Source: Sinorhizobium fredii NGR234
GTDB taxonomy: Bacteria; Pseudomonadota; Alphaproteobacteria; Rhizobiales; Rhizobiaceae
Length of the DNA: 64,000 bases
Direction of reading: 5' to 3'
Assembly: GCF_000018545.1 (NCBI RefSeq)
Contig: NC_012586.1
Span: 1,612,001 to 1,676,000 of the forward strand
The notes beneath the pieces were generated by a model. It saw only the letters and a list, made by a program, of their open reading frames with translations, made no database searches and was not told where the DNA came from. Shown in pieces: positions 35,901 through 43,499 of the stretch. The stretch's first letter is position 1; each line of letters opens with the position of its first letter. Both the position numbers and the translations under genes were made by a program.

Positions 35901-36076
35901 TCGTCATCCCGGTCATCTTCACCTTCGTCGATGACCTGCTCGCGGCTATCAAGCGGCTCGTGCACCGGACCGGGCCACGCCAGGAAATCGCCGGCGAGGA
36001 AACGCATGTGTCGAATGATCGCGAGCCGATCGCCTTTGAGCGCAGCCCCGCGAAGCGAGGTCATGGCCAGAGATGA
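32924..36076 (+). CDS. RND multidrug efflux transporter permease (AcrB/MexF class)
   Basis: A 1050-residue inner-membrane pump with the usual duplicated layout of 6+6 helices and two large periplasmic loops. N-terminal NFSAWSIRNPVPSILLFAML, then the helix-4 proton relay GILVDDAIVEVENIARHLQ (Asp-Asp), and the second-half helix-10 KNSILLVEYA with its Lys. It is coupled to the adaptor (5 nt) and overlaps the next gene (ATGA). Probable substrates are hydrophobic toxicants; specificity cannot be read. Confidence 0.95.
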   Translation: MNFSAWSIRNPVPSILLFAMLTVGGLLAFKRLPIQNFPDMDLPAISITATLEGAAPTQLETEVARTIEDQLASLSYLDHITTTITDGTVSIKVSFKLEKDSEEALNEVRNAVDSAKADLPAQMESPSVTKVTLQSAALVTYAIRSTHLNETELSWFIDNDMTKALLSVQGVGQVSRVGGIDREVHVDLDPATMASLGVTAATVSAQLKSVQADTSGGLGEIGGTRQTLRTLGAVASVDALKGLRIPLANGQQVRLDDIASVTDSFADRSSLAYLDGQPVTAVEVKRSNGFSDTGVAAEVEKAMQQFAAAHPDVEIDEAYSTVGPILDNYDGSMHMLIEGAILAVVVVWLFLRDWRATILSAVALPLSVIPTFLAMYLADFSLNIITLLALSLIVGILVDDAIVEVENIARHLQMGKRPIDAALEAADEIGWTVIATTLTLVAVFLPTAFMSGIPGLLFRQFGVTAAVTVLASLVVARLLTPMMAAYFMKAHPIEEKDSRIMRAYMAVVNASLSYRKTTVFVTAAFVALSLSTIPLLKSGFLPAADDARTQVTLTLQPGATIDQMDATTKKATDIVRKLPDVTHVFSAVGSASSGGGPDATTTSSVGTATLVVTLTAIDERDRKQSEIENDIRSALSLLPGVRVAVGGGGNGTQLDITLASDDPYALDSASTALEEQLRTLNGIGAVTSSAARQAPEVQITPDFARAAALGVTSSDIAEAVRVATDGEYSSALPKLNLPQRQVPIVVRFTPEARTNLDDIRNMRVAGTTGSVDLGSIADIRVGGSPSEIDRIDRMRNVTLSVELNGRILNDVYREAKALPALQHLPSGVTLVEQGELQRSSELFQSFALAMAIGVFCVYAVLVVLFHDFLQPFTILMALPLSLGGALLPLVVTGTSFSMPAVIGLLMLMGVVTKNSILLVEYAIMSRRQGMSRFDALVDACHKRARPIVMTTIAMGSGMLPAALSLTGGDSSFRQPMAIVVIGGVITSTLLSLIVIPVIFTFVDDLLAAIKRLVHRTGPRQEIAGEETHVSNDREPIAFERSPAKRGHGQR

Positions 36077-37281
36077 CCGTGTTCCAGCAGGAAATCCATC
36101 AGGGCCGGGGCGTCCTCGCGACGAGGCTTGCCCCAGCCCTGATCAGAGTGCTCGTGGCTCTAGTTCCGGTCGCCTTCATCCTGTCCGGTTGCATGCAGAC
36201 GCTCGACAGGGCGCTTGACGCGCAGGAGGCAGACAGGGCCTCGATCGCGGGCTATGACGAGATCCGAAGCTATCTCGACGCCCGGCTCGACGAATTTCCG
36301 CGCAATGCCCAGGATTGGGCGCCAGCGAGCAAGCCGGGCGGCCTCGATGTCCTGATGATCTCGGGCGGCGGTTCGGCCGGCGCCTTCAGCGTCGGCGTGC
36401 TTTCGGCGTGGAGCGCAGCGCAGACCCGCCCTGAGTTCGATGTCGTCACCGGCGTCAGCACCGGAGCCTTGATCGCACCCTTGGCTTTCCTCGGATCGGC
36501 CTACGACGACACTCTGGTGCACCTCTACACGAGCGGCGTCGCCGAGGGCCTTACCAGTAGCAAGAGCCTCGGCGGATTGCTCGGGTCCAGCCTGTTGAGC
36601 GCCGAACCATTGTCACGGATGGTCGAGCGCTTCATCACGCCCGAGGTCCTTGAGCAAGTTGCTGCCGAGCACCGAAAAGGCCGTCGCCTCTTCGTCCTGA
36701 CCACCAACCTCGACACCCAGCGTGCCGTCATCTGGAACATGGGCGCCATTGCCGGCAGCAATCGCCCGGAGGCGCTGAAGCTGTTCCGGAACATTCTGTT
36801 GGCGTCGGCCAGCATCCCAGGCGTTTATCCGGCAGTGATGATCGAGGCCGAGGCGGACGGGCGCCACTTCAAGGAAATGCATTCGGATGGAGGGTCCGCG
36901 TCGCAGGTCCTGATGCTTCCACAGACTCTGCTGGCAAGCGGCAAAAGCCTCGTGCCCGCCAAGCGGCAGAACGTCAATTTCTATGTAATCGTCAACAACG
37001 CACTGATGCCGGAGTTTGCCTCCACGCCGGATAGAACGCTGTCCGTGATCGCACGGGCATACTCGATCTTCGTCAAGTCGCAGACGCAGAGCGCGCTGAC
37101 GGCCCTCTATAACTATTCCAAGCTGACCAAGGCACGGTTTCAGCTTGCGTCAATCGACATCCAACTCCCCTATTCGATGTCCGATCCGTTCAACACCGAC
37201 TACATGCGGACCGTCTATAATCTCGGCTACGCGGAGTTCGCCGCTGGAACCCTGTGGAGAGACAGCCCGGTCTTTCGGTGA
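36073..37281 (+). CDS. Patatin-like phospholipase lipoprotein
   Basis: A 402-residue protein with an N-terminal hydrophobic segment and lipobox (AFILSGC, Cys about residue 40). The patatin core is complete: oxyanion loop SGGGSAGAFSVGV, nucleophile elbow TGVSTGALIAP with the catalytic Ser, and the Asp of the dyad in HSDGGSASQ. Its ATG overlaps the pump stop (ATGA), so it is translated with the efflux genes. A lipase coupled to an RND pump may act in envelope lipid repair; that is inference. Confidence 0.9.
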   Translation: MTVFQQEIHQGRGVLATRLAPALIRVLVALVPVAFILSGCMQTLDRALDAQEADRASIAGYDEIRSYLDARLDEFPRNAQDWAPASKPGGLDVLMISGGGSAGAFSVGVLSAWSAAQTRPEFDVVTGVSTGALIAPLAFLGSAYDDTLVHLYTSGVAEGLTSSKSLGGLLGSSLLSAEPLSRMVERFITPEVLEQVAAEHRKGRRLFVLTTNLDTQRAVIWNMGAIAGSNRPEALKLFRNILLASASIPGVYPAVMIEAEADGRHFKEMHSDGGSASQVLMLPQTLLASGKSLVPAKRQNVNFYVIVNNALMPEFASTPDRTLSVIARAYSIFVKSQTQSALTALYNYSKLTKARFQLASIDIQLPYSMSDPFNTDYMRTVYNLGYAEFAAGTLWRDSPVFR

Positions 37282-37518
37282 TGAGGCGTTTATTGTCGTC
37301 CCGGTGCGCTGGATAGAGATCCATCAAGGAGCCGCTGCCCCGCCCCAGCGTCCCCGATGCGAGTTAAAGCAAATGTCCCGTTTTGGTGTGGAGCAGTCGG
37401 CAAGCGTTCGCGTGTCAAACTTCCGCTGTCCACCCGAAGTCAATTCCAGGAGGATTATCATTAAGCGGCTTGACAATTGAGCGCTGCGGCAGTGGAGGGT
37501 GGCTCTAGGAGCACGGCT

Positions 37519-38115
37519 ATGTCTAGCTGGAACTCGGGCCGCATCATCGGTCAGAAGCCTCCATTGAAGCCGAAGGAGGTCTGGGCCATCCGAACCCGCC
37601 TGCAGATGTCGGGTGCGATACGCGACCTGGCGCTGTTCAATCTCGCAATCGACAGCAAATTGCGAGCTTGTGATCTCGTCGCGATCTCAGTTGCCGACGT
37701 TGGAATTTCCGGAAGGGTTCGCGAGCGGGCGATCATCATCCAACGGAAAACAGGCCGACCAGTGCAGTTCGAACTGACCGACCAAACGCGGGAGGCTGTC
37801 GGTGCCTGGATCGGACGTCGCCGGCTTGGTGAACGAGATTACCTGTTTCCCAGCCGAGTGCATGCAAAGCCGCATCTGTCGACGCGGCAGTATGGCAGGA
37901 TCGTCGAACGGTGGGTGTCGAGCATCGGGCTTGACCCGAAGCGCTACGGCACGCATTCGATGAGGAGGACGAAGGCGGCCCACATCTACAAGAAGACGGG
38001 CAACCTGCGCGCCGTCCAACTCTTGCTCGGCCACAAGAAGCTGGAGAGCACCGTACAATACCTCGGAATAGAGGTGGACGACGCCTTAGCCATTTCTGAG
38101 CAAGTCGAGCTGTAG
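37519..38115 (+). CDS. Short tyrosine recombinase / integrase
   Basis: A 198-residue protein with only the catalytic domain. All tyrosine-recombinase residues can be seen: Arg in SKLRACDLVAIS, HSMRR (His-x-x-Arg), LLGHKKLESTVQYLG with the second His and the Tyr nucleophile. The N-terminal SAM-like core-binding domain of normal integrases is missing or reduced to about 30 residues. Start at 37519, 9 nt after AGGA. Such short integrase-like proteins occur in several copies in rhizobial genomes; a mobile element around it is not apparent. A perfect hairpin follows it. Confidence 0.87.
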   Translation: MSSWNSGRIIGQKPPLKPKEVWAIRTRLQMSGAIRDLALFNLAIDSKLRACDLVAISVADVGISGRVRERAIIIQRKTGRPVQFELTDQTREAVGAWIGRRRLGERDYLFPSRVHAKPHLSTRQYGRIVERWVSSIGLDPKRYGTHSMRRTKAAHIYKKTGNLRAVQLLLGHKKLESTVQYLGIEVDDALAISEQVEL

Positions 38116-38122
38116 CACTCAA

Positions 38123-38151
38123 GGGCGGCGCTTCGCTTCGAAGCGCCGCCC
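38123..38151 (+). terminator. Perfect 13-bp hairpin after the recombinase gene
   Basis: GGGCGGCGCTTCG (38123-38135) and CGAAGCGCCGCCC (38139-38151) pair perfectly around a 3-nt loop, starting 8 nt after the stop codon. There is no T run after it, so it could be a factor-assisted terminator or a structured site related to the recombinase. Confidence 0.5.
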
Positions 38152-38392
38152 GCTGGCCTACTGAGGCGAAAGTTCGACCCGAAGCAGACACTTGCGGTGA
38201 AGCAGTCGATGTCTCGTATCGAGGGAAAGCGGAAATGTTGTGATCGACCTTTGCGCCGCTCTTAGCATCGCACCCCTCCAGCGCAGTCGATTTGAAAGCG
38301 CAGGTGCGAGAGAGTACGCTTACCGGATTAGAACGCCCCCGCACACGATGTGAACGGGGGTGATTGGACAGCGCTCGTGATGTGGTGCTGGC

Positions 38393-38974
38393 TTACCGTC
38401 CTCGGCCTTCAATCTCTATGTAGAGCTTTACGTCGTCTCCGATCATCCCGAGCGCGGTCTTCAAACCAAAATCGCTTCGCTTGATCGTCGTTTCGGCACT
38501 GAAGCCGACGACATGGCTCTTATCCCACGGGTTCTCGCCTTCTTTGTTAAAGACAACATCGAGCGTGGCGGCTTGGGTAATTCCCGCAATTGTGAGATCG
38601 CCAGCGATCTTGCCCGATTTCTCCCCCGTCTGCTTGAACTCCTTGCCGACAAACGTGATCTCGGGAAATTCGGCTGCATTGAACCAATCGGCGCCCTGAA
38701 TGTCGCTGTCGCGCTGCTGGTTATTTGTGGAAATGCTCTCCACCTTGACCGCCACGTCCAGTGAGCTCGCTGGCAGATTGGCGGGATCGAATTCGAAACT
38801 GCCTCCGAAATCCCGCGCCACCCCGACGACACGCGAGAAGCCGAGGTGGTCGATGAAGAAAACGATATTCGAGTGAACGATGTCGATATCGTAAGTTCGC
38901 GCCTGGACCGGCCCGCTCGAAAGAGCTGCCGCGACGAGAACCGATGCGAGATAGGCGCATGCCAGCTTGATCAT
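38393..38974 (-). CDS. YceI-family periplasmic protein
   Basis: A 193-residue protein with a signal peptide (IKLACAYLASVLVAAALSSG, cleaved after VQA). The lipocalin-like YceI core follows: YDIDIVHSNIVFFIDHLGFS, GSFEFDPANLPASSLDVAV and GDLTIAGITQAATLDV. YceI proteins bind isoprenoid or other hydrophobic molecules. The second ATG (38974) is used because GGGAGGA lies 7 nt upstream of it and directly abuts the first ATG. It is 16 nt downstream of the membrane-protein gene, so they form an operon. Confidence 0.92.
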   Translation of the reverse strand: MIKLACAYLASVLVAAALSSGPVQARTYDIDIVHSNIVFFIDHLGFSRVVGVARDFGGSFEFDPANLPASSLDVAVKVESISTNNQQRDSDIQGADWFNAAEFPEITFVGKEFKQTGEKSGKIAGDLTIAGITQAATLDVVFNKEGENPWDKSHVVGFSAETTIKRSDFGLKTALGMIGDDVKLYIEIEGRGR

Positions 38975-38990
38975 TGACATTCCTCCCTTG

Positions 38991-39845
38991 TCAAATTGGA
39001 AAGCCTGAGCCGTGTGAGATGATGGCAACCGCAGCTCCGGACGCCGCAGGTATGACGCAAAGCAATCCGAACGCGCAGAGACGAGCAAAGGGGTTTCGAA
39101 GCCGGACGATCCATCCGGTCCGCCTTGCGACCTCTGGAACCAGGAACACGAGCGCGAGGATCGCAAGCGCAAGCAGATCGGCCTTACGGGTTATCAGCGT
39201 CACTGCAAAGATGACGGACAACATGCCGCCGGCTCCACCAAGAAAGGCCGGAGTTCCGAAAGGATTGTCCTCACTTCCTAGATTCCAGACGACGATCGCC
39301 AAAAGGGCGGCGGCGAACATCAAGCAGAGCTGCAGGCTTGACGAGGACGCGCCAAGCAACGCGATCGGCGCAAAACCGGTAGAAGCGATGGCAAGAAGCA
39401 GCATCCTTTTGACGCCATCTTCCCCGGCGGAGCCGCCAAAGTCACGGCGCAGCAATGCCATCGACAACATGCCGACGGCGGCAGCGAGGACCAGTTCAAA
39501 CGGGGCTGCAGTTAGTCGGCTTTGCCCTATGTACAAGACTGCGGCCAGCGGCTGCAGCACCACCGCCCAAGTTGTCAGCCGCGGTCGATCGGCAAGATCG
39601 ACAGCAAGGCCTATGAGGGCACCCGCCAAAGAAATGTAGAAAATCTTGTTCACTGCACCGATGGGCGGAAACGGCGGCACTTTCTGGTAGACGAGGAAAT
39701 AGGAAGCCAGGAAGGCTGCCGAAACAATCAGCCCGACCCAAGCCGCGCTGAGACTGAGCATTCGGCGAAGGCCCGCCAGGACGAAGACGGCGATTGAGAC
39801 CGAAGCCGTCCCGATGAGAACGGCTTCCTGAGGGGTGTCTCCCAT
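38991..39845 (-). CDS. Polytopic membrane protein of unknown function
   Basis: A 284-residue protein with eight to nine predicted membrane helices; no charged extramembrane domain and no family signature that I recognise. Helices include VSIAVFVLAGLRRMLSLSAA near the start and FGLLCVIPAASGAAVAII at the end. The ATG at 39845 follows GAGGGGG. In an operon with the YceI gene; the pair may sit under two degenerate TetR-type operators at 39938-39971, which would tie it to the P450 regulon. Confidence 0.75.
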   Translation of the reverse strand: MGDTPQEAVLIGTASVSIAVFVLAGLRRMLSLSAAWVGLIVSAAFLASYFLVYQKVPPFPPIGAVNKIFYISLAGALIGLAVDLADRPRLTTWAVVLQPLAAVLYIGQSRLTAAPFELVLAAAVGMLSMALLRRDFGGSAGEDGVKRMLLLAIASTGFAPIALLGASSSSLQLCLMFAAALLAIVVWNLGSEDNPFGTPAFLGGAGGMLSVIFAVTLITRKADLLALAILALVFLVPEVARRTGWIVRLRNPFARLCAFGLLCVIPAASGAAVAIISHGSGFPI

Positions 39846-39937
39846 CGAAATCACCCCCTCAACCAACATAATCAATGCACGAGTTCGGCATCACCGCTCT
39901 CCTCCCCAGGTCGGCGACAAAGACCAACTGGAATGCT

Positions 39938-39971
39938 AATACCTTCTGGTCTTCTAATTCCATTTAGTATT
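39938..39971. promoter_or_regulatory. Two degenerate copies of the RATACC-N4-RGTATY operator
   Basis: AATACCTTCTGGTCTT (39938-39953) and AATTCCATTTAGTATT (39956-39971) each match the island operator with one changed position per arm, 18 nt apart. TGTCAA at 39985-39990 gives a minus-strand TTGACA, but it is only 14 nt from the ATACT in the second copy, unlike the 16-17 nt at the other sites. The sites are 93 nt or more upstream of the membrane-protein gene. Confidence 0.4.
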
Positions 39972-40082
39972 CCGATGTGAGCGTTGTCAACCGCTGTCGG
40001 ACCACCTCAGCAAGAACAGACCTCCGCGCAGCGGTGGCGAGGCGGTTGTTTCTGCGCCCTCGGCGGCACGACCGCCTCAACG

Positions 40083-40991
40083 TCACGCAAACGCCTGTTG
40101 AAGGTAGAGGCTATCGAAGACCCCAGCGGCGGACGCACGCTTCCCTTCCTCCAGCAAGCCTGCGCGGATCATCAGATCAATGGTGGTGTCGAGCGCCTTC
40201 CCAGGAATGGAAAGGCCTTGCGGCCACATGCCCATGTCGCGCATGTAGCGCAAACCCCGCAGCGCAAGATCGGCGTCATCCGGAACGGTGATGCGCCGGA
40301 AAATCGGCAGAGTGATCTCCTCCTTCGCCGGATCGTTGGTGATCGCGTGGGCCTCGGCGAGCGCCTTCAGGAGCTTCCGCACTGTTTTGCCATTCGCTTC
40401 AAGCCAGCTTTTATTGGCGATGAGGGCGGCAAATACGATCTCGGGGATCGCATCATTGACCTCGCCGATCAGATTATATCCCGCTGCTTCGGCGATGAAG
40501 TTCCACGGCGCCGGCTGTGGGGCACAGTCAATATCTCCCGCTAGTAGGGCGTCCCAACGTTTTGTATGGACGCCGGTGAGCGCGAACTGATAGTCGCCCG
40601 GATACTTCAATCCTTCACGGCCAAGCAGGAGCTGCGTATAGATCGCCGTGCCTTCCGTGAGCGACGAGGTGCCGACCTTCTTGCCCCTGAGTTCCGCGAT
40701 CGAGGCGATCGACGGATGCGCCACGATCGACATGGGAAGGCGGTTCGAGTTCGACGCCACCACACGAAGTTCGCCGCCATTGATGTAGTTCGAAACGGCG
40801 CCTTCCGGCGGTGTAATTGCCAGATCCGCTACCCCCTCCAGAACGGCCGTGGTCGCCTTGTCGACGCTGCCCATGCGCAGATATTCGATCTTCAGACCAT
40901 GTTTCGCGAAAAGGCCATTCTCTTCCGCAACGAAGACGGGCAGCCAATTGAAGCCCTGGGCACCGCCCGCCAGCTTGACTGTGGTCGTCAT
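40083..40991 (-). CDS. NMT1/THI5-fold binding-protein-like protein without signal peptide
   Basis: A 302-residue protein of the periplasmic binding-protein fold: KLAGGAQGFNWLPVFVAEEN, VADLAITPPEGAVSNYINGG and LRGKKVGTSSLTEGTAIYTQ match NMT1/SsuA-type proteins. It begins MTTTVKLAGG with no leader, so it should remain in the cytoplasm, and no permease or ATPase lies next to it. In the same fold, cytoplasmic enzymes are known (4,5-dihydroxyphthalate decarboxylase; THI5). It is the last gene of the P450-LigJ operon, 28 nt after LigJ, so a catalytic role on an aromatic or ring-fission intermediate is plausible. Start at 40991 from GGAGGAATATTC upstream. Confidence 0.8.
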   Translation of the reverse strand: MTTTVKLAGGAQGFNWLPVFVAEENGLFAKHGLKIEYLRMGSVDKATTAVLEGVADLAITPPEGAVSNYINGGELRVVASNSNRLPMSIVAHPSIASIAELRGKKVGTSSLTEGTAIYTQLLLGREGLKYPGDYQFALTGVHTKRWDALLAGDIDCAPQPAPWNFIAEAAGYNLIGEVNDAIPEIVFAALIANKSWLEANGKTVRKLLKALAEAHAITNDPAKEEITLPIFRRITVPDDADLALRGLRYMRDMGMWPQGLSIPGKALDTTIDLMIRAGLLEEGKRASAAGVFDSLYLQQAFA

Positions 40992-41019
40992 GAATATTCC
41001 TCCATTTGTCGCGCCGAGA

Positions 41020-42045
41020 TTACCGGCCCTGCGCCTTGAGCCGTTTGTCGAGCAAGGGATAGACGCGCCGCGCATTGCCCTCGAAGACCGCGTGCCTGTC
41101 CTCGGCGCTAAGATCGAGCGCGTCGATATAGCGCCTGGTATCGTCGAAGCTGTGCCCGGTTTCCGGGTCCACCGCCTTGACGGCGCCGAGCAGTTCGGAG
41201 CCGAACAGGATGTTCTTCTTGTCCACCACGCGAAACAGCGTATCGATGCCGGCCTGGTGGTAGACGCAGGTGTCGAAGAACAGATTGTTCATGAGGTGCT
41301 CGGCAAGCGGCGGCTTTTCGAGCATGATCGAGAGGCCCCGGTAGCGTCCCCAGTGATAGGGTGCAGCACCCCCGCCATGCGGGATGATCAGGCGCAGCTT
41401 CGGGTGCCGCTCGAAGAGGTCGCCTTGGACGAGCTGCATGAAGACGGCCGTGTCGGCGTTGATGTAATGGGCGCCGGTCGTGTGCAGACAGCGCTCGCAG
41501 GAGCCCGAAACATGGATCATCGCCGGGACGTCGAGCGCGGCCATGGCCTGCCACAGAGGATCCCACCACTCGTCATAGACCGGCGGCGCGCTCCACCTTC
41601 CCCCCGATGGGTCCGGATTGAGGTTGCAGCCGACGAAACCTTGCTCGACGCAATGCTGCAGCTCAAAAATCACCGGCGTCAGATCACCATTGACCGTTTG
41701 CGGCAATTGGCAGACACCGGCGAAATTGGCCGGGAACATGTCCACGATGCGCCTGACGTTATCGTTCGAGATGCGGGCCCATTCGTTGGCGATCGCCACG
41801 TTATCAATATGGTGGCCCATCCCCGAGGCTCTGGGACTTATGATGGTCAGATCCGAGCCGCGCTCCTTCTGCAGCCGCAGTTGGTTTGCCTCGATGATCG
41901 CGTAGAGTTCGTCATCGGAAATGCCCGGGTAGGCCGGCCTTTCGGCCGCTTTGCCTTCCGCATAGGCGACCTGCGCTTTGCGGAAATCATGATGTTTCTG
42001 CGGCTCGGTTGTGAAGTGGCCGTGACAATCGATAATCAGGGTCAT
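41020..42045 (-). CDS. ligJ: 4-oxalomesaconate hydratase, LigJ-like
   Basis: A 341-residue amidohydrolase-fold hydratase. LigJ converts 4-oxalomesaconate to 4-carboxy-4-hydroxy-2-oxoadipate in the protocatechuate 4,5-cleavage and gallate pathways. The zinc and catalytic residues I recall for Sphingobium LigJ fall at matching places: His8 and His10 (DCHGHF), His178 (MIHVSGS), His223 (IPHGGGAAPYHWGR) and Glu284 (FGSELLGAV). Long stretches such as EANQLRLQKERG and FFDTCVYHQAGI agree with LigJ. The start overlaps the P450 stop (TGATG). Product cleavage would be done by the LigK-like aldolase at 50120-50794. Confidence 0.9.
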   Translation of the reverse strand: MTLIIDCHGHFTTEPQKHHDFRKAQVAYAEGKAAERPAYPGISDDELYAIIEANQLRLQKERGSDLTIISPRASGMGHHIDNVAIANEWARISNDNVRRIVDMFPANFAGVCQLPQTVNGDLTPVIFELQHCVEQGFVGCNLNPDPSGGRWSAPPVYDEWWDPLWQAMAALDVPAMIHVSGSCERCLHTTGAHYINADTAVFMQLVQGDLFERHPKLRLIIPHGGGAAPYHWGRYRGLSIMLEKPPLAEHLMNNLFFDTCVYHQAGIDTLFRVVDKKNILFGSELLGAVKAVDPETGHSFDDTRRYIDALDLSAEDRHAVFEGNARRVYPLLDKRLKAQGR

Positions 42046-43235
42046 CACGCGTCCCACTTCGCCGGAAGCACGTTCACGCCGCGGAAGCGCCAGCCCTTGG
42101 CCTTGATCTCCTGTTCAGGATCGAGGCGCAGGTTCGGCAATTGCCGGAAGGCTTCCTGAAGAGCGATCTCGCCCATGGCGCGCGACAGGAAATGGCCGGA
42201 ACAGAAATGCGGCCGGAAGCCGAAGGATACGTGCTGCTTCTTCTTGCGGAACATGTCGAACCGGTCGGGATTCTCGAAGCGCGCTTCGTCGCGGTTCGCG
42301 GATCCCATGACGATCGCTACCGATGAGCCTGCGGGGATAGTGGTGCCGGCGATCTCGAAGTCTTCGAGCGCGACGCGCGGGGTCACTCCGATCGGTGCTA
42401 CCCAGCGCAGTCCCTCGTCAAAGGCCCTGAGCGCGTGTGCGGACGGGTCCTCGGCCATGACTTTGGCCTGCTCGGGATTGGAAAGCAGTCCCGCACAAGC
42501 ATTTGCAGCCGCATGCCCCGGCTCCTGCAGGCCGCCCAGGATGATGACGCGCATGGTCGGCGAGATTTCCTTCAGGCTGCGCACCTGGCCCTCGGGCATG
42601 CCGCCATGCATGACATGGCTCATCAGCGTGCTGTTCGGCTTCGACAATGCCGCTTCATAAAGCGCGCCAAGCTGGTCATCGATGTCTGCAAGCGCTACGT
42701 CGAGTCGGTCCCAGACTGTCTGATCGTTGGAGACGTTCTGCAGGCCGAGAGCCATGGCGTGGAACCACTCCACGAGATTGTCGTTCGAAGTCTCGGTGAG
42801 CCCGATCACGTCGCCAATGCAGCGCACCGAGATGGGTTCGAAGAGTTCCGTCGTAAGATTCGCTTCGCCTTTGGGCTTGATCTCATCAAGGAAGCGCTGG
42901 ACCACCGGAAGCGTGAGGCGCTCGACATAGGAACGCACCCGCTCCTGCGTTAAGTTGAGGTCGATGCCTTCGCGCAGGCAGGCATGCTCTTCGCCCGACA
43001 TGGTCAGGACGTTCGGCATGCCCATGACGCGTGCCTCTGGTCGATCCGCAGCGCCGGACGGTCCGAAGACCCGGTCGGTCGCACCAACGGTGCGACAATC
43101 GTCGTAACGGGTGACGAAATACTCGTTGGTGCCCTCGAAGAGCGCAACAGGCGCCTCGCTCCGCAGCCGCGCATAGACCGGGTACGGGTCGTTGTACAGA
43201 TTTGCGCCCGTCAGTGCTGACGCGTCATTTGCCAT
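42045..43235 (-). CDS. Cytochrome P450 resembling GcoA (CYP255) aromatic O-demethylase
   Basis: A 396-residue soluble bacterial P450. Heme loop FGFRPHFCSG with Cys345, ExxR at Glu274-Arg277. The I helix reads GGLQEPGHAA (about 234-243) in place of the usual AGxDT; guaiacol O-demethylase GcoA has the same QEPGH form. Further matches to GcoA as I remember it: DPYPVYARLRSEAP, EPISVRCIGDVIGL, MHGGMPEGQ, ALRAFDEGLRW and KGWRFRG. Likely reaction: O-demethylation (or hydroxylation) of an aromatic substrate, with release of formaldehyde. Redox partners would be the ferredoxin and reductase at 47947-49508. First gene of an operon with LigJ; promoter and TetR-type operator at 43363-43399. Confidence 0.93.
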   Translation of the reverse strand: MANDASALTGANLYNDPYPVYARLRSEAPVALFEGTNEYFVTRYDDCRTVGATDRVFGPSGAADRPEARVMGMPNVLTMSGEEHACLREGIDLNLTQERVRSYVERLTLPVVQRFLDEIKPKGEANLTTELFEPISVRCIGDVIGLTETSNDNLVEWFHAMALGLQNVSNDQTVWDRLDVALADIDDQLGALYEAALSKPNSTLMSHVMHGGMPEGQVRSLKEISPTMRVIILGGLQEPGHAAANACAGLLSNPEQAKVMAEDPSAHALRAFDEGLRWVAPIGVTPRVALEDFEIAGTTIPAGSSVAIVMGSANRDEARFENPDRFDMFRKKKQHVSFGFRPHFCSGHFLSRAMGEIALQEAFRQLPNLRLDPEQEIKAKGWRFRGVNVLPAKWDA

Positions 43236-43362
43236 GTCTATCCTCCCCTTTGAAATCGCCTGACAACCGATGCTGATTCAGCACCGTTCCTCCGCCTGGC
43301 GTTTGCGAGTTCGTGCGCCCTTTTTGGCTTGCGGCACGCATTTACATACCCATTGGACTTCC

Positions 43363-43399
43363 AATACCAATCAGTATCCGAATGCAGTGAGCGTGTCAA
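43363..43399 (-). promoter_or_regulatory. P450-operon promoter with TetR-type operator (site F)
   Basis: Operator AATACCAATCAGTATC at 43363-43378. On the minus strand TTGACA (43399-43394), 16 nt, then ATACTG (43377-43372) form a sigma70-type promoter whose -10 lies inside the operator, so a bound repressor would block it. About 128 nt upstream of the P450 start. Confidence 0.72.
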
Positions 43400-43424
43400 T
43401 CCCGCAATGCAATTACGCCGGCGC

Positions 43425-43453
43425 TTGCACATTTAAATACCATGTGGTATTTG
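43425..43453 (+). promoter_or_regulatory. Alcohol-dehydrogenase promoter with TetR-type operator (site G)
   Basis: Operator AATACCATGTGGTATT at 43436-43451, perfect 6-bp arms. TTGCAC (43425-43430), 17 nt, TATTTG (43448-43453) form a plus-strand promoter overlapping it, 47 nt before the dehydrogenase ATG. It lies 58 nt from site F, so one divergent control region serves both genes. Confidence 0.7.
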
Positions 43454-43499
43454 AAAACCTGTCGGTATGTTACTATTGAGGGTGGAACGGGAGGAATTC

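Noticed and set aside
40083..40991. Assigning it as the binding protein of the Liv-type transporter
   Set aside because: That operon has its own family-4 binding protein with a signal peptide; this protein has a different fold class and no leader.
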